In this document: positions 26,274 through 34,111 of the stretch, piece after piece
Numbering within the stretch: position 1 is the stretch's first letter
Layout of the letters: each line of letters starts with the position of its first letter
Assembly: GCA_016785955.1 (NCBI GenBank)
Contig: JAEUWH010000056.1
Span: forward strand, 1-64,000
DNA: 64,000 nt
Reading direction: 5' to 3'
DNA from: Pseudobdellovibrionaceae bacterium
GTDB taxonomy: Bacteria; Bdellovibrionota; Bdellovibrionia; Bdellovibrionales; Bdellovibrionaceae
Made by a program: the position numbers and the translations under genes
The notes under the pieces: generated by a model
What the model saw: only the letters and a program-made list of their open reading frames with translations
What the model was told of the DNA's origin: nothing
Database searches by the model: none

Positions 26274-27176
26274 CTAAACATTGCAGGCAATAATGCTAAT
26301 TTTATGTTCTTTTTGAGCGTCCGTTCCATATTGATTTAATTTCTTATCACCAATTTTTTGTTCAATAGCACGATAAACCATAACGGCCGAGCCATTTTTC
26401 AAGCGAATACGATTCACCACTCGCGAGCCAAGCTTCTTCACGTCCTCTTTCAAAATATCGTCATCGGAACCACATTCGAATGATGTCAAAATACCAGAAT
26501 CTTTCTTGCCACTTAGGATAATGGACTCAAATGCTTGCTGGCCCGTCACCAAACCACGAAAGTTGACGGATTTATCCGTTTCTTTTGATTTGTACTGACT
26601 CGCCTTAATTGTAGATTTGCTTTTGCAGGACAACATATACAATTTTGTGTTTTCCGTTTTATTTTCACCTTTATTAACTTTCAAATCGGCCACAAAAACC
26701 GAACCGTTAAATAAAAGAATATTAGCACTGGCTTGCAAGTCATCGGGATTGGCCTCACTGACATCCTTGACCGAATTTAAATCTTCTGGACAAATAACTT
26801 TGAATGGTATCAACGTATCGTTTTCAGCACCCACTTTAAGTTCAGCGACTAATGCTGTTTGATTATTCAATTGAATTGAAACGCGTGAACGCGCTTTTAA
26901 ATCTTTATCCTTAGTATTAGGAATTGTCTTCATTTCAGAGATATTTTCCTCTGTCCCAGACTCTTTCCTTGGCGTACTGTTGTCTGTCGTACCGGCATTT
27001 TGTGCTGCTTGTTCCGCGCTCAATTGATCTTTACATTTTTTCTCTTGTTCATCTTTACCTTTGCAATCCAACTGAGTTCCTGGGGCCGTTTTACCGACCT
27101 GCTGCTTTTTATCTTTTTTTCCACATGACACAGCAAATGCAAACATGGCTATAGAAATTAAAAATGCGTACTTCAT
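26274..27176 (-). CDS. Lipoprotein of unknown function
   Basis: 300 aa. Signal peptide with an AVSC lipobox (Cys18), then a low-complexity charged linker (residues about 20-95, rich in Lys, Glu, Gln, Asn). Two similar beta-rich segments follow: SVSIQLNNQTALVAELKV-like strands near residue 100 and VNRIRLKNGSAVMVYRAI near 260, with short Cys-containing strands (FKVICPE, YMLSCKS, TSFECGS, SIIACNV) at regular intervals, which suggests a small repeated fold closed by disulfides. The family is not recognised. Divergent from the protease gene at 27339. Confidence 0.75.
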   Translation of the reverse strand: MKYAFLISIAMFAFAVSCGKKDKKQQVGKTAPGTQLDCKGKDEQEKKCKDQLSAEQAAQNAGTTDNSTPRKESGTEENISEMKTIPNTKDKDLKARSRVSIQLNNQTALVAELKVGAENDTLIPFKVICPEDLNSVKDVSEANPDDLQASANILLFNGSVFVADLKVNKGENKTENTKLYMLSCKSKSTIKASQYKSKETDKSVNFRGLVTGQQAFESIILSGKKDSGILTSFECGSDDDILKEDVKKLGSRVVNRIRLKNGSAVMVYRAIEQKIGDKKLNQYGTDAQKEHKISIIACNV

Positions 27177-27301
27177 AAGTGCTCCCTATTTGTCTCAAAA
27201 TTACCTATTGCGGGTTTCATGCCACTAGGGAACAACCTGAAAATCCATTTAAAGCAAAGACCTAGACCTTTTAAATATAGCGCTGACATCTGTCTAATAT
27301 T

Positions 27302-27331
27302 TTGACAGTCCCAGAACTGTTTAGATAGGCT
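27302..27331 (+). promoter_or_regulatory. Putative promoter with very short leader
   Basis: TTGACA (27302-27307) is a perfect -35; TAGGCT at 27326-27331 with an 18-base spacer is a weak -10. A start point about seven bases on would fall at the ATG (27339), leaving no leader, and no Shine-Dalgarno is visible. Confidence 0.3.
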
Positions 27332-27338
27332 TCTATAT

Positions 27339-28262
27339 ATGAGTGTAAAGCATGGATGTCTTTATATTTTAGTCGGTCTTGCAAGCCTCTTGGTCAGTTG
27401 TCAGGAGCCGAGTGCTCGTCGAGCCAGTGACGAACAAAGATCCACTCCCAAAGGGCCCGAGCGAAAAGTATTTCCCTATGATAGCGCGCGTGGCTGTTAT
27501 ATGGATGCTATTGTCAATGGTTCGATTGCAGATCAAAATACGCCATTGAAGAACCATATTGTGATGCTCATCACATCATTCAAGCGCAACGATGAGACGC
27601 TTTCGACTTTGTGTACCGGAACATTGATCGATAACAATACCGTACTCACGGCGGCTCATTGTTTTCCTAAAAATCGGGTGTCGACTCAGGTCATCGCCTC
27701 CATAAACTTGTTTTGTTCGAGTGGCTTTAACCATCAACTGGCTTACACGGCATCAAATGTAATGATTCATCCTAAGTATATCCACAAAGACACACCTTCT
27801 GGAGTCTCGCCAGATTTTGACATTGCCTTGGTTAAATTTGAAGGTATTCTACCTCACGAATATATGCCTTTAGCCATTCAAAAAATAGACATTCAATCGG
27901 AAATGAAAAATTCCTCTAGTCATATGGTCATGACTGGATTTGGCCGCACATCAACTAGTGACAGCTCACTACCCGAGCTTCGTTATCTGAGCAAACCTTG
28001 GGACCGTTTGATTTTATTTAAAGACTCGGTGAATTTGGTCGATCGACTGAATCTTGTCAGTGTTAATCAAACCGATGCGCGCGGTGGCTGCAGTGGTGAT
28101 TCTGGCGGACCTTTACTGATTGAGGACAATGGTACATATAAAATTCTAGGTGTCGCCTCGTACATAGAAAGCTCTTCGGAAAGCCGCCTTTGCGAGCAAG
28201 GTCAAATTTTTTATTCTTATATCACATCCTATTTGGAATGGATTAACGAATCAATGCTATGA
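27339..28262 (+). CDS. S1-family (trypsin-like) serine protease lipoprotein
   Basis: 307 aa. Lipobox LVSC (Cys21), then a 40-residue linker and a full trypsin domain: propeptide-like AIVNGSIADQ, His107 in LTAAHCF, Asp161 in DFDIALVKF and Ser255 in GDSGGPLL, with the usual disulfide Cys residues (GGCSGD and the LCEQG near the end). The catalytic triad is intact. It differs from the protease at 23800, which has a GNSGSP loop and an extra domain. It overlaps the next gene by four bases, an odd pairing with a glycosyltransferase. A role in prey digestion is inference. Confidence 0.9.
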   Translation: MSVKHGCLYILVGLASLLVSCQEPSARRASDEQRSTPKGPERKVFPYDSARGCYMDAIVNGSIADQNTPLKNHIVMLITSFKRNDETLSTLCTGTLIDNNTVLTAAHCFPKNRVSTQVIASINLFCSSGFNHQLAYTASNVMIHPKYIHKDTPSGVSPDFDIALVKFEGILPHEYMPLAIQKIDIQSEMKNSSSHMVMTGFGRTSTSDSSLPELRYLSKPWDRLILFKDSVNLVDRLNLVSVNQTDARGGCSGDSGGPLLIEDNGTYKILGVASYIESSSESRLCEQGQIFYSYITSYLEWINESML

Positions 28263-29743
28263 TGGATCTTAAAAAATCAAACCCGACCCTATTATTTCTT
28301 GGTTTCTTTTTATTAGTCGCTTTTCTTAATGATGGTTTTATGGGAACAGACGAGTACTGGAACGCGATGGTCAAATACCTTCCCGCGCAAACAGCAACGT
28401 ACACAGATCTCGTCGACCAAACAGATGTAAAGTCTCCTTTGCAAGTCATGCCGATGCACTTTGGATCTCAGTTGGCGCTTAAATTGGGTGTTTTTCACCC
28501 CTATGATCAATATCGCTTTACAATCTTATTTATTACGATCTTGAATCTCTTGATTTATATTTGGTCGTTTCACATTATTCAGTCCGTAAAGCTGTGGAAT
28601 ATGGGCAACGAGTACTCATCGGAACGTTGGCAAAATCTCTCTCACACTGTTTTTATCTATTTGTTTACATTTTATTTCGCCTCATCATTTGCACTGACTC
28701 GCCCGATGTTCGAGTCCCTTGCTGCTCCATGGATTTTACTGTCTATGGCACTGTTTTATCGCTACACGCAAGACGGTAAATTAAATGACATCGTAAATGC
28801 GACCGTTGCCGTCAGTTTGGCCTTTGTTCTTCGTCAACAGGCTGGCATTGGCGCATTGACTATTCCTGTTTTACTGATACTCGGCAAAGACAAACGAGGA
28901 TTTTTAGTCAGTTCTGCTGTAGGCGTGATTTGCTTTCTATTGGCAGGTATTCCAGATATCTACCTACGTGGGTCTTTCCATCATTCGCTTTGGGCTGTGT
29001 TGACCTATAACGTAGACCACGGCCATGAATATGGAAACGGATCCATTTTGTTTTATCCTTTGCTACTAATGGGACTTTCATTTTTTCCGTTTCTTTGGTT
29101 CAACAACGGTGGAAAATCATTCGCCCGTATAGTGTTTAAAAAACTGAACTATGCCTGGGTATTCATCGCCCTTTTTGTGGCCTTGCATTCCTACTTTCCA
29201 CAAAAATTTGAACGATTTATGGTTTCGATTATTCCTTTGTTAATTGTGTTGATGACCCCCTTCTTCACTCGTTTGGTCAGTTTGTGGCCTCAGAAAAAAG
29301 CGGCCCTTATAACGATGGGCGTTTTAAATATTTTTATTTTAATTAATGCCAGCTTTTTCCCCTCTCAGAAAAATATTATCAACATGGCCCTCTTTATCGA
29401 TCGCCATAGTGAAATCAAAACAATCTACAATTTAGAAAAAACACTAGAGTGGATTCCCGAGAAATTTATTTTTAGAAATCATGACTACTCTATCGTCGAT
29501 CTATCGCTAGCAGCCGTCAAAGACCAAGCAGAAAAAAATTGTCAAGCAGCCATCATCGTAAATGATTTCATTTTTCAAGAACAAAGAGACGTATTGAAAA
29601 ACTTTCGAGTAGTCGATACTTTTGAGGTTAACTGGATCGAACGCCTGGCTTATCGATTTAACAAAAAAAATAATATCCGTCGAGCCCCTCTACATGTTCT
29701 GTCCAACTGTCCTCGACTTTCAAGTCGGTACATTCGAGAGTAA
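28259..29743 (+). CDS. GT22-type mannosyltransferase-like membrane protein
   Basis: 494 aa, about ten hydrophobic segments from residue 10 to 370. The N-terminal loop FMGTDEYWNAMVKYLP carries the Asp-Glu pair of the GT22/GT-C glycosyltransferases (ALG9/PIG-B type), and ALTRPMFESLAAPW matches the family's conserved second motif. GT-C enzymes use polyprenyl-phosphate sugars and act on the outer face of the inner membrane. The acceptor here is unknown. The C-terminal 120 residues are soluble. Its ATG overlaps the stop of the protease gene in an ATGA arrangement, so it is translationally coupled. Confidence 0.8.
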   Translation: MMDLKKSNPTLLFLGFFLLVAFLNDGFMGTDEYWNAMVKYLPAQTATYTDLVDQTDVKSPLQVMPMHFGSQLALKLGVFHPYDQYRFTILFITILNLLIYIWSFHIIQSVKLWNMGNEYSSERWQNLSHTVFIYLFTFYFASSFALTRPMFESLAAPWILLSMALFYRYTQDGKLNDIVNATVAVSLAFVLRQQAGIGALTIPVLLILGKDKRGFLVSSAVGVICFLLAGIPDIYLRGSFHHSLWAVLTYNVDHGHEYGNGSILFYPLLLMGLSFFPFLWFNNGGKSFARIVFKKLNYAWVFIALFVALHSYFPQKFERFMVSIIPLLIVLMTPFFTRLVSLWPQKKAALITMGVLNIFILINASFFPSQKNIINMALFIDRHSEIKTIYNLEKTLEWIPEKFIFRNHDYSIVDLSLAAVKDQAEKNCQAAIIVNDFIFQEQRDVLKNFRVVDTFEVNWIERLAYRFNKKNNIRRAPLHVLSNCPRLSSRYIRE

Positions 29744-29791
29744 GTTTACAGACTTGAATCAACTTGAAATTCACGTATCATACATACCAAG

Positions 29792-30613
29792 ATGAAAAAA
29801 ATTTTATTTTCTATTGCAGCCAGTTTGTTTTTAAGTGGCTGTTCGTCGCTGCTGTACTATCCAACGCAAATGGAGTACTACCAAATAAAGGATTTACCTT
29901 ATCAAATCGAGGAAATGAAATTTCCAGATTCCTCTGGTCATCAAATTCACGCATGGTATTTCCATGCCCAAAACCCGAAAGCCAAGATTTTGTTTTTTCA
30001 TGGTAATGCTCAAAATTTGACGGCTCATTTCCTGATGCTGGCTTGGCTGGTTGACAACAATTACGACTTGATGATTTTCGATTACCCTGGCTATGGAAAA
30101 TCCACAGGGTCGCCAACACCCGAGTCTACGGTCAAGTCTGGCGTCAGTACATTAGAAAAAATGAGTACGATTAAACCAGATTTACCGCTATTCGTTTATG
30201 GTCAAAGCCTGGGGGGGCAAATCATGCAGAAAAGCCTACATCTGTATGATAAAAAAAACTATAGAGCCGTCTTTATCGAAGCCTCGTTTACATCTTATCG
30301 CAGCGTCGCCCGCAGTGTTGCTGCCAAAAACTGGGCTACCTGGATTTTACAACCTATAGCTTGGCTGTTAATGAATGATTCATGGGCCAGCGACCCTGGA
30401 TTTATCTCTCCCACTCCGGTTTATGTTATGCACGGAGATCGGGACGAGGTCGTCGGTATCGAGCAAGGCCAACATGTTTTTCAAAAAGCCAATGAGCCCA
30501 AACACTGGAAGGTTTTCGCAGGAGGGGCTCATTCAAATTCTTATTTTATCAAAAACAATTTTTATCGACAGTACTTACTTGAATCTTTAGATGCGGAACT
30601 GAAAAAAAAATAA
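29792..30613 (+). CDS. Alpha/beta hydrolase lipoprotein (BEM46/ABHD13-like)
   Basis: 273 aa. Lipobox LSGC (Cys17). The hydrolase fold follows: LFFHGNAQNL (oxyanion loop), FDYPGYGKS, the nucleophile elbow VYGQSLGG (Ser139), the acid in MHGDRDEVV and the catalytic His in GGAHSNSYF. Similar proteins (BEM46, YfhR) are membrane-attached hydrolases of unknown substrate. The tail ends DAELKKK. The start lacks a strong Shine-Dalgarno. Separated by 48 bases from the glycosyltransferase gene; co-transcription is possible. Confidence 0.85.
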   Translation: MKKILFSIAASLFLSGCSSLLYYPTQMEYYQIKDLPYQIEEMKFPDSSGHQIHAWYFHAQNPKAKILFFHGNAQNLTAHFLMLAWLVDNNYDLMIFDYPGYGKSTGSPTPESTVKSGVSTLEKMSTIKPDLPLFVYGQSLGGQIMQKSLHLYDKKNYRAVFIEASFTSYRSVARSVAAKNWATWILQPIAWLLMNDSWASDPGFISPTPVYVMHGDRDEVVGIEQGQHVFQKANEPKHWKVFAGGAHSNSYFIKNNFYRQYLLESLDAELKKK

Positions 30614-30711
30614 AACATCCGTACCTCAATTCCTCTTCTCGCAACGTTCAAATAGTTTGCTAAGAACAATGAGTGAAGACAATGGATTGGACAGATAACC
30701 CTGATAAAATA

Positions 30712-30891
30712 CTACTTTCTATTATTCCTGATACATTTTTTCAATTCTTTGCCCGAAAGCCCTGGAAATTCTTGCATGCATTTTGCTTTAGCTTCCTTGA
30801 CTGACGTTTTCTTTTTTGATGCCGCTAACGCGAAGCTAGAGCAACCGATACCCAGCGCTAAAACTAATTTTGCTACTACAGATATGTTCAT
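30712..30891 (-). CDS. Small secreted protein, PsiF-repeat-like (59 aa)
   Basis: The ATG at 30891 is preceded by GAAGGAGA four bases upstream. The product has a Sec signal (MNISVVAKLVLALGIGCSSF then ALAAS) and a mature part of about 34 residues, SKKKTSVKEAKAKCMQEF then PGLSGKELKKCIRNNRK, with two Cys 13 residues apart. The K-C-(12)-C-I pattern resembles PsiF repeat peptides, which is an impression rather than a search result. It shares the minus strand with the lysine-rich lipoprotein upstream. The remainder of 30614-30711 shows nothing. Confidence 0.65.
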   Translation of the reverse strand: MNISVVAKLVLALGIGCSSFALAASKKKTSVKEAKAKCMQEFPGLSGKELKKCIRNNRK

Positions 30892-30933
30892 TTTGTCTCC
30901 TTCATATGCCTATATATTTTTGTACTTCTATAA

Positions 30934-31185
30934 CTATTGAGTTACTTTTTTCTTTTTCTTAGATGCTACTTTTTTTCTATACTTTTTTTTGTTCTTCTTT
31001 TCAGTGTCCGTCGACTCTTTGTTCTCTTCTACTTTCGATGTCTCCGACTGGGTTGATTCAGCTGGCTCAACAGATTGCACGACCGCAGGCGCGTCTCCCG
31101 CGACTGTGGCGGTATCGACTTCTTTTTGTTTAGATGAACAGGCCGCTAATAGGACAAAGGTCGCGATAACTAACATAGATTTCAT
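30934..31185 (-). CDS. Small lipoprotein with lysine-rich tail
   Basis: 83 aa. A clear lipobox LAAC (Cys16) is followed by an acidic, Ser/Thr/Glu-rich linker (residues about 17-60) and a strongly basic C-terminus with KKNKKKYRKKVASKKKKK. GGAGA precedes the ATG. The design (acyl anchor, flexible linker, polycation) would let it bind anionic surfaces such as LPS, nucleic acid or peptidoglycan. The family is not recognised. The next gene on the same strand is the 59-aa secreted protein. Confidence 0.75.
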   Translation of the reverse strand: MKSMLVIATFVLLAACSSKQKEVDTATVAGDAPAVVQSVEPAESTQSETSKVEENKESTDTEKKNKKKYRKKVASKKKKKVTQ

Positions 31186-31310
31186 ATTTTATTCTCCGAA
31201 TAAACAGTTTGTGTGAAATAGAATACGTGATTTTAACTCAAAAGACCTTTTGCGAAGATAAAAATTCTTTGAGAAAACGCACTTAGGCGGCGTGTCAACC
31301 AGACTCCAGA

Positions 31311-31322
31311 TGAAAATTTTCA
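31311..31322 (+). repeat. Perfect palindrome TGAAAATTTTCA before a response-regulator gene
   Basis: A 12-base perfect palindrome ends 25 bases before the ATG of the response regulator at 31348. It could be an autoregulatory binding site; AT-rich palindromes of this size also occur by chance. Confidence 0.3.
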
Positions 31323-31347
31323 CTTAATTCAGTATGGTTTCAAAACG

Positions 31348-32019
31348 ATGAAGTTACTTCTCATTGAAGACGACAAGCGTTTATCTGAACACCTCACCCA
31401 GAACCTAAAAGATCACGGTTTTTTAGCCCTGAATCTCTATACCAACGACGAAATCTCGAACATTTTGAAATCCAACTTGGTTTTCGACTTTATTTTAATG
31501 GATCGACTTTTGAATAATTTTGATACAAAAACAATTCTTCCACTATTACGTCAAAAGTGGCCATCCGCACCCATCATTGTTTTGTCAGCTATCAACTCGC
31601 CGAATGAACGTACCGATGTCATTAATCTTGGTGCTGACGATTATATCGGCAAGCCGTTTTCCAGCCAAGAACTGATCGCGCGCATGAAAGCACTACTACG
31701 CCGTAGCGCCAATCCCGTTGGCAACTATATTCATGTTGGCAATGTCGTAATTGATTTTATGGGACGCGTGATTTCGGTGGGCAGTAAAACTGAAAACTTA
31801 CCATCTCGTGAATTCACCGTCCTTCGCACATTGGCCATCGATCCTAACCGTATATGGAGTAAAGACGATTTGCTAGACTATGTTTGGGGACATACCGCAC
31901 ATGTCGAAACCAACGTGGTCGAATCTACGATTGCCAACATCCGAAAAAAATTGGAAGAATTGGGCGCGACCATCACAATAAAAAATTTAAGAAATGCTGG
32001 TTACTGGATTGCGAAGTAG
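31348..32019 (+). CDS. OmpR-family response regulator
   Basis: 223 aa. Receiver domain (1-120) with the acidic pocket LLIEDDKRL, phosphoacceptor Asp52 in FILMDRLL, IVLSAIN and Lys102 in GADDYIGKPFSSQELI. The C-terminal winged helix (about 128-222) has LPSREFTVLRTLA and VWGHTAHVETNVVESTIANI, so it binds DNA. Phosphorylation would come from a partner kinase; the adjacent kinase gene is frameshifted, so signalling through it may be lost. It starts 162 bases after a divergent lipoprotein gene. The target genes are not predictable. Confidence 0.93.
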   Translation: MKLLLIEDDKRLSEHLTQNLKDHGFLALNLYTNDEISNILKSNLVFDFILMDRLLNNFDTKTILPLLRQKWPSAPIIVLSAINSPNERTDVINLGADDYIGKPFSSQELIARMKALLRRSANPVGNYIHVGNVVIDFMGRVISVGSKTENLPSREFTVLRTLAIDPNRIWSKDDLLDYVWGHTAHVETNVVESTIANIRKKLEELGATITIKNLRNAGYWIAK

Positions 32020-33425
32020 ATTTTTTATCACTATTACGATCGTGCTGTTTGCATTAACCATCAGTTCGGCATTTCTGTATTCTTTATTTTTAAAGCAAGA
32101 ACGCCTAGCCCTGATCGATCATCAAGTACGCGAAACGGCCGCGGCCTTGGTTGATTCCGAACTAGGCGACCTTCGCAAAATCGACTTTGAACTGGCCGAT
32201 GAAATTATTTCCGATGAGCTTGGGGAATCGCGTATCGGCAAGTTCTTTATTATTCGCAGTTCTAGTGGAAAAATTATTTTTGAATCTACGGGGGCCCAGT
32301 TACTGCCTATTAACGATGTTCCTAGTGATAAACAATGGTTCGAAATAATCGTGAAAGAAAAATATATTCGCGGTTTAAATTTACAGCTACCCCGCATCCC
32401 TGATCGCACATTGCAGGTGGGATTGGTGCTTGACGAACAACTGGTGATGCCGAATTATTTTTCTAAAGCGACTTTAACATTTGCAGTGATTCTTTTTATT
32501 GTCGGCCTGGGCATTTCGTTTTTTTTCACCTCATTTCTTCTATATCCGATCGCACGTTTGGATAAATTTCTTGGTCAGGTGATCGCGGCTTCGAAAGCCA
32601 AAAATATTTTACCGACTGTTCCCGACGCAATCGCAGATCACCCCAGCGATACGGCATCCGATGAATTTAAGCGACTCGTCGCAAATTTGAACTCGTTGAT
32701 TCTTAAGGTGAACAAAAATTACGAATTATCACGCCTCTGGAGCTACCAAATGGCCCATGAGCTAAAGACGCCGTTAACGATGGTACAAATTGAAATTGAA
32801 AAACTGCAAACAAAACTGGGTTGCAGCAAAGACGACTTCAGCGATCTTACTAAAGAAACTAAAAAAGTCTCGGAAACTATCGATTCATTTTTAGGCTGGG
32901 CAGAACTCGAGAACTCATCCAATCAAAAACATCTTTTTATGAACAATTTGAATTCTATTATTTCAGATAATGTTAAATCCTTAAGTAATTTAAATGGTCA
33001 GTTTATTTTTGAGCCCAAACACGACATTGCTGTTGCCGCAAATCCAAATCATCTGAATCAATTGGTTAAGAATTTACTGATAAATTCGATTCGCCATACT
33101 CCAGAAAACAAGCCCATTGTGGTTTCTATATCTGCCCATGCTGAACTGATGATTGCTGACAGCGGCCCCGAGTATTCCACACTCTGTTTTAGACCGTCTC
33201 GGTGAACCTTTTAATAAAGGCACACAAAGTCGTAAGGGTCACGGCCTGGGGCTAGCCTGGGTGATATCAATTTGCAAACACTATTCATGGCCACTAGATA
33301 TTAAATCCACGTTAAATGGAACATCCATCACCATCAAGTTCTCGACCTTCGAGAGTTTAGAAAATGCAATCACGTTAACCGATGAATCATGTGTAAATGA
33401 TCTTGTTCGCAACCATGTTTTGTAG
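31994..33425 (+). pseudogene. Sensor histidine kinase broken by a +1 frameshift
   Basis: It overlaps the response-regulator gene by 26 bases. Two transmembrane helices (residues about 10-33 and 158-187) flank a periplasmic sensor region. The H-box MAHELKTPLT carries His255, and the N-box region has NHLNQLVKNLLINSIRHTPE. The first frame stops at 33205 right after DSGPE, whereas the second frame, to 33425, continues with IPHSVLDRLGEPFNKG and the G2 box GHGLGLAWVIS. Removing the A at 33171 restores GPGIPHS exactly. The catalytic ATP-binding domain is therefore split. Either the kinase is inactivated or the base is a sequencing error. Confidence 0.85.
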
Positions 33426-33457
33426 TCAAATAAATATACCATTTTTGAGGACTGAAC

Positions 33458-34051
33458 ATGAAAACAGATGTCGAAAATTTTATAGAAAAATCCAACCAAT
33501 GGAAAACAGAGATGACGAAACTTCGTTCGATTATCTTGTCGACAAAACTCGATGAGAGTATCAAGTGGGGCCAACCTTGCTTTAGTCATAACGAAAGCAA
33601 CATCGTTATCATTCAGCCTTTTAAAGCATTTGTGGCACTCATGTATTTCAAAGGAATTCTTTTAAAGGATGCCAAGAATATACTTAAAGAGGTCGGCCCA
33701 AACTCGCAATCAGCCAAACGACTGGAATTCACTTCCCCTACTGACGTTGTTAAACATACCTCACTTATTAAATCCTATATCAAAGAAGCCATTGGCCTTG
33801 AAGAGGCCGGTCGAAAAGTCGAATTCAAGAAAAAGCCTAACCATGTTCCCGCAGAACTAAAAGCAGCATTTTCTAGACAACCGGCATTGAAAAAAGCATT
33901 CATGTCCTTAACACCAGGACGCCAACGTGCCTACTTGTTGCTTATTAACGGAGCTAAACAGTCCGCGACCCGTGAAACTAGAATTAAAAAATATACGCCT
34001 CAGATTCTTCAAGGAAAAGGTCTTAACGAACCCCTGAAACCAAAAAAATAA
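33458..34051 (+). CDS. YdeI/DUF1801 family protein
   Basis: 197 aa. The N-terminal two thirds match the DUF1801 fold (MTKLRSIILSTKLDESIKWG, then GQPCFSHNESNIVII and FVALMYFKGILLKD). The C-terminal part (about 130-197) resembles the OmdA-type helical tail (VPAELKAAFSRQPALKKAF, SLTPGRQRAYLLLINGAK), so this is a YdeI-type two-domain protein. The biochemical function is not known; some members are linked to stress tolerance. Cytoplasmic. It follows the kinase remnant by 32 bases and ends at a strong terminator. Confidence 0.85.
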   Translation: MKTDVENFIEKSNQWKTEMTKLRSIILSTKLDESIKWGQPCFSHNESNIVIIQPFKAFVALMYFKGILLKDAKNILKEVGPNSQSAKRLEFTSPTDVVKHTSLIKSYIKEAIGLEEAGRKVEFKKKPNHVPAELKAAFSRQPALKKAFMSLTPGRQRAYLLLINGAKQSATRETRIKKYTPQILQGKGLNEPLKPKK

Positions 34052-34052
34052 A

Positions 34053-34083
34053 AAGGCCGCACAGTTTTAATCTGTGCGGCCTT
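34053..34083. terminator. Strong bidirectional terminator
   Basis: AAGGCCGCACAG (34053-34064) pairs perfectly with CTGTGCGGCCTT (34072-34083), a 12-base GC-rich stem with a seven-base loop. A-rich sequence on one side and TTAAAAATTTT on the other make it work in both directions for the convergent YdeI and lipoprotein genes. Confidence 0.92.
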
Positions 34084-34111
34084 AAAAATTTTCAATCAAT
34101 AGAAACACAAT

